Below, one piece after another: positions 6,738 to 12,861 of a stretch of DNA of 12,861 nucleotides. The DNA comes from Gracilaria caudata. Lineage: Eukaryota; Rhodophyta; Florideophyceae; Gracilariales; Gracilariaceae. Position 1 is the stretch's first letter, and each line of letters begins with the position of its first letter. Under the pieces are notes generated by a model. That model was not told the DNA's origin, did no database searches, and was given only the letters and a program-made list of their open reading frames with translations. The position numbers were made by a program, and so were the translations under genes. The stretch spans positions 1 to 12,861 of the forward strand of contig JASCIV010000753.1 in NCBI GenBank assembly GCA_030374735.1, in the 5' to 3' direction.

Positions 6738-8215
6738 GATACTTTGCCTTGTTCAGGTGAATGTGGATGGACAGCAACTTGCTAAACTAGTTAGATTTGT
6801 TTGATTTTGCTTCTTGCAATTCAAGTTCCACCTAATGTTGAGCGGTTGCTTGAGCCTTTGGTCAGCTTGTAAATCTGCAACTTCGGCAAGTAGTGTACCA
6901 TGACGTTAGTGCTGTCGAACACACAACCTGTCCTGTACCTGCCCTATTGGTACTGGACAGAGTATGTAAGGTACAGGACTGGCCCTGGCAGGCCAACGAC
7001 AGCCCAGCCCAATCGCCTTCCAACTGCGTTTGCTTTTCGCAACGAAAAACGGGTAAAGCGGTCATTCTACCCTTTCTGAAACAATGTTGAAATGTCATTT
7101 TGCGTTCGCATTGCAAAAGCACATGTTGAGGAATGAAGAAAGGAATTGGGTAAACCTCTTGGGCCTCACAGTGTTGATTAGATAGATGTTTGTAGGAACG
7201 GACCAGGCCTTGCAGACAGGGCTGCAAGCAATTTCATCGCATTAAGTTGCTTTCCCATCGTAAGCACGATAGCCTCGAAAACATATTATGTGCGGTGTCT
7301 TGGACCGTCGATTGTTAGTCAGTACATGGTTTACAATGCTCCAGATCTCCTACCTCTGCTGCAGAATGTAATATGAAATCTCAGTTGATGAATGTGCTAA
7401 GTGTACCTTGAGTCTCGCCTTTCTTTTGCCGATCTCTCATCAGATGACAATATATCATGACTCATGAGCATACGGCGGGAAGATCGCTTTGAAACGTTGT
7501 AACAAAGATACCCGTTTGTGCTTACTGAAGAATGCCATATTGTTGAATTCTTAGCAAAAGAAAGTACAGATATGTTGTGTTCTGGACATCTGTATGTCTG
7601 TATGGGTAGCCACTGCGATATCACTATTGAAAGCAGAAACTGTTGCACTGTAAAGAAGAGACGGCAATAAACTAAGCAATGCGCAATACAATATTGTCAT
7701 TGCATATTACATTATATTGTAACTGCAATTTGTTGGACGACAGCCTTGCTTGCACACAGACTATTCTTGCGCTCAAGTTTCTCCGCATTGCAAACAAAGG
7801 CGATTGTTTAGAACGAAAAGAAATGTGCCGTTCAAATGTAAAACCTCAACTCTTTCTCTCAGAAGTTGCTGCTCTATTTGTAGGCGAGAGAAGTGCATAA
7901 AGAATATGAATGTACGGCTTACCCTTGTAAGCGTTCTAAGCTGGTAACTTGATAGCTTATCCTTGGTAACTCCATGATTGTAATTGATCGCTGTTTACAC
8001 ATTGTTGTCTTTGCACGATACAAGGGTACCGAAGGTTATAGTTATACCCTTGGGGTAAACACAAGTCCTTTTCCTGCCGTCACATCGCCAAGAGCAACCG
8101 GGAAAAACTGTTCTAGTCGGCGGAATGGCCACGTGGCCTCACGAACGCATGTACATGTCGAAAGTTTTTTTTTGACTTTCATTATACAAAAACAATTGCA
8201 GGTCATTTGAGGTCT
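6738..8215. other. Long spacer downstream of the SET gene
   Basis: No gene is recognised. The start should contain the SET gene's 3' untranslated region. A perfect 11-bp inverted repeat lies at 6930-6940 and 6969-6979 (GTCCTGTACCT and its complement), with a 28-base loop. The plus frame from 6900 to 7376 shows 59, 18, 14 and 64 open codons separated by single stops, which might be a decayed gene but carries no recognisable motif. Around 7680-7740 the sequence is very AT-rich (32% GC over 60 bases by hand count). The motif cluster at 7919-8057 is annotated separately. Confidence 0.4.
7919..8057. repeat. Cluster of TACCCTTG motifs, both orientations
   Basis: Four related motifs fall within 140 bases: TTACCCTTGTAA (7919-7930), TTATCCTTGGTAA (7957-7969), CAAGGGTA on the plus strand (8021-8028, so inverted) and ATACCCTTGGGGTAA (8044-8058). 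Other exact TACCCTTG copies are at 2756, 3316 and 10094. The fullest form is a near-palindrome, TTACC-CTT-GGTAA, as expected for a dimeric DNA-binding protein. No gene start is identified next to this cluster, so its role is open. Confidence 0.5.
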
Positions 8216-8940
8216 TTACCTTGCTTGTAGAGGGGACAAGGTGTCTTTGGGATTTCGTATAAGCCTACTCGCAGTTTCCTGGTTTCGTTTGTCCGATCCA
8301 TGCAAGCGAGGGATACCGTCGTACAGAATACGCGGTACTGAAGTCTGTTCTGAAGGAAAGGAGCCAATGGATGACGAGAGTGAAAGGAGCGAAAGAGTAG
8401 GGTAGGTACCCTGCGTATAAGGATACCTTTCGTAGGTATGAAAACATTGGTGAGCGGTGTGTCTGTTTATTGAGGATGCGAGGGACAATACGACTCTATA
8501 GGGCGTCGCAGAGTTGACCCTTCGGCGGCAGTGGTCCGATTGCGCTCCGACATGATCAGGTGTGCTCCGATGCGGTATGACTGATGCGAGGCATTGCATC
8601 TGGTGGCAGCTAGCTCAACAACAGGATACTTGACGTCGTCCACGGTGGTCGCCTGCTCCACCACTGCACTGTGCCTGGCTGCTTACATGATTGAAACCTT
8701 ATTCCCTTGCCAGCTAGAGGCACTTCTTCGCTAGAGATAGTCAAACGACCGAATTTAGCCAAAAGCTAACCGGGTAGTTGACAAACAATCAATCCACGGT
8801 GACCGAATCAAATGCACTTGGCTTTGTTGCCGCTGCATGTTTTCCCCGATGAGCCACCGTTAGATCCAGGATCATGAAACTTGAGCGGGACATTCTCCAT
8901 TGCAATCACGTGACGGCCCGTTCATGATGCGCTGCCACGC
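8216..8940. other. Spacer with a T7-promoter-like sequence, no recognised gene
   Basis: A 127-codon minus-strand frame (8216-8599) and several shorter ones are open, but none shows a domain, transit peptide or recognisable motif. AATAAA on the minus strand near 8470 could be a polyadenylation signal. A T7-promoter-like string at 8487-8505 is discussed in the findings. I see no terminal repeats that would define a mobile element. Confidence 0.4.
8487..8505 (+). other. T7-promoter-like 19-mer lacking two internal bases
   Basis: The string AATACGACTC followed directly by TATAGGGCG matches the phage T7 class III promoter as carried in common vectors, except that the two bases between these halves are missing. 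The spacing change would be expected to disrupt a real T7 promoter. It may be chance, or vector/primer sequence that entered the library or assembly. Nothing else vector-like was noticed around it. Confidence 0.4.
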
Positions 8941-9360
8941 CACCTTCCGAGTGGGCTGTCATTGCGTCAGCTGGCGCGGATGGCTCAGCTGAACCGGCCG
9001 CACCGGCAGCGGAAGGGAGAGCTCGGCCATGGCATGGGCGAAACTGTCGACCCCGCTCGGGCACGGGGGCGCCTCAACGGCGTTAGGGCTGGTGGAGTGG
9101 CGCTAGGGAAGACGGAGAGCGCGCTGCACACGGTGCAGTGCACAGAATCTGGGCCACAGATACCTTTGAAACGCATTATTCGACCGAGCCCGGGTCGCGT
9201 AGCAGGTAGCTAATCGCAACGGAACGATCCGGATCAAGTGCCAAGAGCAGAGAGTGCATTCGCTGCCCGGCATTCCCTGACAGTGCCGCCGGAATGATTC
9301 CCGCCAAAAGTGCAAATAAAGCCCAGCTGCGCCGCGCCCCGCCACAGCATGAGCCCAGAG
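8941..9360. other. GC-rich, CpG-rich block
   Basis: A hand count gives 267 G/C in 420 bases (64%), peaking at 70% over 9001-9120. The spacers on either side are clearly poorer in G/C. Open frames run through it on both strands: plus 8962-9213, and minus 9176-9382 and 9103-9435. High GC lowers stop frequency, so these are weak evidence for coding. The block could be a decayed gene exon, a promoter-associated GC-rich segment, or DNA of different origin. No motif identifies it. Confidence 0.45.
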
Positions 9361-9491
9361 CACTCTCACCTGTGTCCAACAACTTTTGACTTGCAGCCCA
9401 TCGGATGCATTGTATTCAACAACTCCACGCTCCAATCATCACCGCCTCGCTGCTCCCTGGTCTCATCACTGAAAGGTCATCCCAAGTCGCT

Positions 9492-9947
9492 CTATCTTGT
9501 ACGCCTCACAGAGTTTTCATCAGCAATAAGTGCATCCTCATCGTGCTCCTCCTCACCGTCTTCTCGCAGGTACCTCACAAGCTTGGAAATCTTGTCAATG
9601 CATACGCTGCTCTCAGTCAGCGTCGGAATCAACCGTGCCCGTGCAGTCTGAAAGGGATGGTCCTGACAGTGGTTGTGAAATCTCGGGAGCCCAAAAGACA
9701 CTTCAGCAAACGAAGCTAGAGAGGGCGTTGGCCCAGCGTTCACCGTTGGTGGTAGCGGAAGCGGAGCAACTGAATCCTTTGTAGCTCGAGGAATGATTAG
9801 ATTTATAACGACAAAGAGTGACCTGTACTTCCCTACTGATCCTGACTCGAAGAACAAAGTCATTGAACAGGCACCAAGTATCTGAAACGAAAGTTCTGTA
9901 CGCCAACCAGCCGAAGACGAAGTTGTGTGGCATTCTACATTGAGCAT
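9492..9947 (-). CDS. Doubtful 151-residue open reading frame
   Basis: An ATG-initiated minus-strand frame of 151 codons is the longest open frame in this part of the window. It ends in a charged tail with an acidic cluster (about residues 129-146, GEEEHDED within it). A proline-rich patch (PLPLPPT) lies in the middle. No domain is recognised. It overlaps a competing plus-strand open stretch (9679-9882), and no more than one of the two is likely to be real. It could also be a chance frame next to the GC-rich block, or part of a decayed gene. Confidence 0.2.
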   Translation of the reverse strand: MLNVECHTTSSSAGWRTELSFQILGACSMTLFFESGSVGKYRSLFVVINLIIPRATKDSVAPLPLPPTVNAGPTPSLASFAEVSFGLPRFHNHCQDHPFQTARARLIPTLTESSVCIDKISKLVRYLREDGEEEHDEDALIADENSVRRTR

Positions 9948-9955
9948 GATAGTCA

Positions 9956-10252
9956 GAATGTGTGGACAGATTTGATGAGATTGAACAAGTGCTATTTGGG
10001 CGCACTGCGAACGAACTGCCCTTCCTGAAGGAATGCGACTTGGATATTTAGGAAAACATACACAATGGTGCTATTATTGATCAAGATTCAAATTACCCTT
10101 GTCATAAGCGAGATGATCTGGAGCTTCTTTACACCTTTTCGCGGGTTGAATTCGTCGATTTCACTTCAGACGGGCATCACTTGTTGAATGAGATCTCTGC
10201 GTGTGGGATGACACAAGTGCCAGTGTCTACCAGTGGCCATTACGAAGGATAG
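9956..10252 (+). pseudogene. Possible degenerate coding trace, family unknown
   Basis: A plus-strand frame reads 31 codons from 9956, meets a TAG at 10049-10051, then reads 66 more to a TAG at 10250-10252. The residues are rich in Asp/Glu (FDEIEQVLFGRTANELPFL and, later, RDDLELLYTFSRVEFVDF), and purines are favoured at first codon positions. This is more like coding sequence than the surrounding frames. Another open stretch lies upstream in a different frame (9679-9882). No family is recognised. With its internal stop and no clear start it would be a decayed gene fragment if real. Confidence 0.3.
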
Positions 10253-10349
10253 GTACAAAATATCAATAGGACACGTCGACTATCTCGACCAGCCATATCA
10301 ACGATGCATCTCTTCCAAAACAAATGCGCAACGCAATAAGAAACAATGT

Positions 10350-11285
10350 TTATCCCCTGCCCCCTCCATCACTGGGAAATGTTTGCATGACGAAGGGTCC
10401 TATGAGGTCGGTTTTCGGAGAGATACAGTTGTCTCAGAACTCTCAGAACATCATCCGCAGAAATGCCCTGTTCATTGTCGTAGAAGCTTTTTTCCATCAT
10501 GGAATCAACGTCTATGTAGTGACCAGTCTCCGTGTTAGGCCTGATCACGAAAGTCGCATTTGTCATAACTCCGAAACGAAACGAGCTTCGCATGTGGGAG
10601 TTCTGAAAATATAGGCCAGTGTTCTTCAGAGGAAACACCGAGCTTTGTTTCGAATTTCCTCAGCTGATACCATTCGCCGGCGCCCTGAAGGAGTAGACGC
10701 ATAAGCACGAACTCTACAAAGATGCAAGCCACATATCAACGGCGGTTGAGTACACGGTTGAGCCAATGAGTAGTTTAAACTCTCCGTGCTACAGGGTGAC
10801 CACACCTTGTGAATATATGGAGAGCGGATGGACGTAATTACGGGCCAGCCCAAAGTCTCATACATTCAACACAAGCCCACCGTTGAGAAGCAAACTTGAC
10901 GACTTGAGATCCCCGTGCAGAATCCAGTTGTCGTGAAGATGCGCAACGCCACGAGGCAACTGCAGCATGAGTGACTGGATCTCAGACACGGAATATAGCC
11001 GTTTCATGCGCTCAAGCGAGCTCAGCAAATCATGCTCAGCATACTCCGTGACAAGGTAGTCTTTTCACTCGTTGAGCCTACAAACACCTCACGGTGGATG
11101 ACGGCATTTCCTTGGAAGACCGAGAGAAGGGTCGCGATCTCCCGCAGCACAGTTTGTTGGAAAGCCGTCTTTGTGTTGCCCGTGTTTCACTTGTTTGAGA
11201 GCAAGATGCGTCCGCTCTGTGTCAAACCGCCGTATGTGCCGTCATCAATGAAGTTTAGATGTTGACGACTTTCCACGCCGTGGCA
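10350..11285 (-). pseudogene. CDK11/PITSLRE-like cyclin-dependent kinase pseudogene
   Basis: Minus-strand fragments in all three frames follow the CDK11 kinase domain in order. They are CHGVESRQHLNFIDDGTYG (from 11285), ALKQVK (11185-11202), PQTVLRE at the PITSLRE position (about 11139-11160), EYAEHDLL (about 11023-11049) and HLHDNWILHGDLK. Next come DFGLA (10843-10857), VVTL (10792-10803), STAVDMW (about 10749-10729), CIFVEFVLM, SELPHAKLVSFR (from 10606), YDNEQGISADD (from 10482) and MQTFPSDGGG near the end. At least five frameshifts are needed. TGA (10858-10860) replaces the Gly before DFG, and TAG (10789-10791) replaces the Trp of the usual LWYRAPE; the APE motif itself is lost. HRD has become HGD. 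The kinase domain is nearly full length and has no visible introns. The long charged N-terminal region typical of CDK11 is not found upstream. It is either a processed copy or the relic of an intron-less gene, and an intact copy should exist elsewhere. Confidence 0.9.
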
Positions 11286-12558
11286 AGGGGCTCCTTGTCC
11301 ATTTGGCAAGATTTTGTGCGATAATGAGAACTAGCTCAAGACGAGATAAGGATCACTTGCGTCAGTAATTCTTGTTTCGGCGATCATTGCTTTGTCTGCA
11401 TAGTTGAGAGTGGCTCGATACTGCCACTACTGGTTGGTGTTGCTTTGAAACATGCAATGACAACAAGCACGTATGCAGTGTCTCCTTGCTTGAGGGTATT
11501 TGCTCGCTTAAAGCAAAGTGATGCTCCAAGTCATGAGAAGGTTCGCAAGGATGTCTTTCACGATTAGGCATCCATTTCAACTTGGTCGCTGACGCTCCAA
11601 TCGTTCTGGCACACTCCCAGCGACGAGGACTTGCGTATGTTCTCCTTGCATCGAACTCTTTCGCGTGAAAAAAGTTTATCGCTCTTGAAGTAGCGACAGA
11701 AACTTAGAATTTGTTTCCTACAGTTATTGCGAAGCGTCAAATCGCCTAAACTCGGATTGCTATTCATCACAATCTCAAGGACAGCAACGGTTTGCAGGAG
11801 TTCGCACTAAAGGCCAGTGATTTGACAGGTGTTTGTTTAGCAAACAAGAAGTGCAGTGAAAGCGGGTCAGCGAAATAGAGACGGACGTTATCGAAATGTA
11901 AAGGTTACGATGATGGAAGAGAAGAAATCTAAGGAGAACGTGATGATGGTTGAATGTCTGGCCGGTTAAACGTCAAATGTTGAAAGGAAACTATTCGCTT
12001 TTCAATCTACGTCAGATGTAGCGGAGGACTGTGCTAGGCAGTAGTTTGGCTGTATGACAGCAGGGAACGTATGTGAACATCCAAATAAAGTGAGGAATGC
12101 TGAGTTGCACAAAGGGTATAACCTCACGCCTCTTGGGCTTTGTCGTAGCACTCGTGAGTCTTAAACGTGACGAAGCGTTTCGATGGAATGCTAAAGCACG
12201 TGATGCAATAGTAGACGCAACAGGAATTGACTGCAAACAGGAGTTGCTGAACAGTGCAGCTTGTCAGTGGGGACATGCCGCTTAAATCATTTGGTGTGTT
12301 CTGTGCCACGAAGCCGTTCGAGGAGGCGGGCAGGAAGACAAAGGTTTGCGCGGACACTTGACTTTGAAAGGGGTGTCAAGCTGAGCGCGACCGGCGTACG
12401 AAACGTATGCACACGCATTGGTAAGTAATTGAACTTACGCGAGCGGTTGGAACTACTGGTGGGTAAGTTGACAGGGAAACTGAAACGGAAACAGCTTGAT
12501 GCTATTTGAGTGGTGTGCAGTGGATACGACTTGGACGCTGGCATTTGCTGGCATGCGG
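11286..12558. other. Spacer without a recognised gene
   Basis: Frames of 60-90 codons exist on both strands, for example minus 11362-11580, 11564-11770 and 12287-12544, and plus 12097-12285. None carries a motif I recognise. The minus-strand frame just upstream of the kinase relic (about 11286-11330) reads on in frame with it for a few residues (ILPNGQGAP), as expected for the linker before a CDK11 kinase domain. A GGTAAGT at 12420-12426 fits a splice donor but has no supporting exon. Confidence 0.4.
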
Positions 12559-12861
12559 TCAGGGTTGCAGGGGGTGAGAAGACGCTGAATTTGCAGGAGC
12601 AAGAGCAACTTCGCTGCGTTGATGAGCTTTGGAAGAGGGATGGTTGATAACATTATAAAGCATACAGTCCAGAGCAAACCTCTGTAAGTGCGTTGGGGAG
12701 AAGGGCTGTTGGAAGTTCCACTCGAACTGTTCGAGTGTGGGTGGCGGCGTTTGCTGCGTGGAGTGAACAGCGTGAGTGTAAGTACGTTCGTAGAAGCGCC
12801 GTAGACAGAGGAAAGTTACTGGTTCGCCAGCGTTTAATTCGGATTGCGGGAGATAGTGAGC
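12559..12861 (-). CDS. Possible C-terminal part of an unrecognised protein entering from the right edge
   Basis: The minus strand is open for 100 codons from the right edge to a TGA at 12559-12561, with no start inside the window. The residues look protein-like. A Gln/Thr/Pro-rich linker (STQQTPPPTLEQ, about residues 34-45 of the fragment) is followed by an aromatic segment FEWNFQQPF and a helical LQRFALDCMLYNVI, then a low-complexity Ser/Ala/Pro tail ending HPLQP. I do not recognise a family. A plus-strand frame is also open for about 75 codons to the edge and competes with it, so this is a moderate call. Confidence 0.35.
   Translation of the reverse strand, partial: AHYLPQSELNAGEPVTFLCLRRFYERTYTHAVHSTQQTPPPTLEQFEWNFQQPFSPTHLQRFALDCMLYNVINHPSSKAHQRSEVALAPANSASSHPLQP

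Noticed and set aside
6862..7227. 121-codon minus-strand frame.
   Set aside because: It has no recognisable domain and overlaps the inverted repeat. Competing frames are open on the other strand.
6900..7376. Plus-strand frame with 59, 18, 14 and 64 open codons between single stops.
   Set aside because: Stop density is only slightly below random, and no motif or family was recognised. It is mentioned in the spacer entry but not called.
8216..8599. 127-codon minus-strand open frame.
   Set aside because: It shows no domain or motif, it is rich in Ser, Arg and His as in chance translations, and it contains the T7-like string. I see no support for a gene.
8216..8620. Possible long terminal repeat (minus-strand TGTTG-like start near 8616, AATAAA inside).
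   Set aside because: No second copy, no primer-binding site, no polypurine tract and no polyprotein motifs were seen in the window.
8970..9060. tRNA-like start with GGATGGCTCAG near 8976.
   Set aside because: No matching acceptor stem, anticodon arm or TTCGA-type T-loop follows at the right spacing. The resemblance is limited to the D-arm.
10789..10860. Reassigned stop codons (TAG or TGA read as an amino acid), because TAG sits at a conserved Trp in the kinase and also inside another trace.
   Set aside because: The same kinase region has at least five frameshifts and lost catalytic motifs, which a variant code cannot explain. The three intact genes contain no in-frame TAG and all end in TGA.
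11564..11770. Minus-strand frame upstream of the kinase relic as a remnant of the charged CDK11 N-terminal region.
   Set aside because: It has no Arg/Glu-rich repeats or other feature of that region, and its position alone is not enough.
12661..12861. Plus-strand frame of about 75 codons open to the right edge.
   Set aside because: It is Arg/Val-rich, has no start, and is shorter than the minus-strand frame across the same bases. It is judged to be the shadow.
1..12861. CRISPR arrays, rRNA, insertion sequences or a defence or toxin system.
   Set aside because: No regularly spaced repeats, rRNA-like conserved cores, transposase motifs or recognisable toxin or defence domains were seen.

Overview
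The window looks like nuclear DNA of an intron-poor eukaryote. It holds well-spaced, single-exon genes on both strands, with no operons or ribosome binding sites. The genes include a small SET-domain protein and a wrecked copy of a CDK11/PITSLRE-type cyclin-dependent kinase, a family found only in eukaryotes. An L-amino-acid-oxidase-like flavoenzyme, intron-less genes and long degenerate spacers would fit a red alga. That is a guess from overall character, not from a diagnostic marker.

Layout, left to right. (1) Positions 1-343, minus strand: the N-terminal 114 codons of an unrecognised protein that runs off the left edge. (2) Positions 344-1354: AT-rich spacer with a striking pair of GC-rich hairpins (741-775), both with GAA loops. 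(3) Positions 1355-2455, minus: a complete GhrA-like D-2-hydroxyacid dehydrogenase with a strongly basic N-terminal extension. (4) Positions 2456-3259: spacer shared by two divergent genes. (5) Positions 3260-4996, plus: a complete 578-residue FAD amine/L-amino-acid oxidase. (6) Positions 4997-6176: spacer containing a long plus-strand frame broken by one stop. (7) Positions 6177-6737, plus: a complete 186-residue SET/post-SET protein. (8) Positions 6738-10349: mostly non-coding, with a cluster of TACCCTTG motifs, a T7-promoter-like 19-mer, a GC-rich block and degenerate coding traces. (9) Positions 10350-11285, minus: the CDK11-like kinase pseudogene. (10) Positions 11286-12558: nothing recognised. 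(11) Positions 12559-12861, minus: the possible C-terminal end of a protein entering from the right edge.

The only functional link I can propose is the head-to-head pair at 1355-4996. An amino-acid oxidase releases 2-oxo acids, ammonia and hydrogen peroxide, and GhrA-type enzymes reduce small 2-oxo acids such as glyoxylate and hydroxypyruvate. The two genes may share a promoter region and act in sequence. The right half of the window reads as a gene graveyard: the kinase relic is certain by motif order, and the other traces are much weaker.
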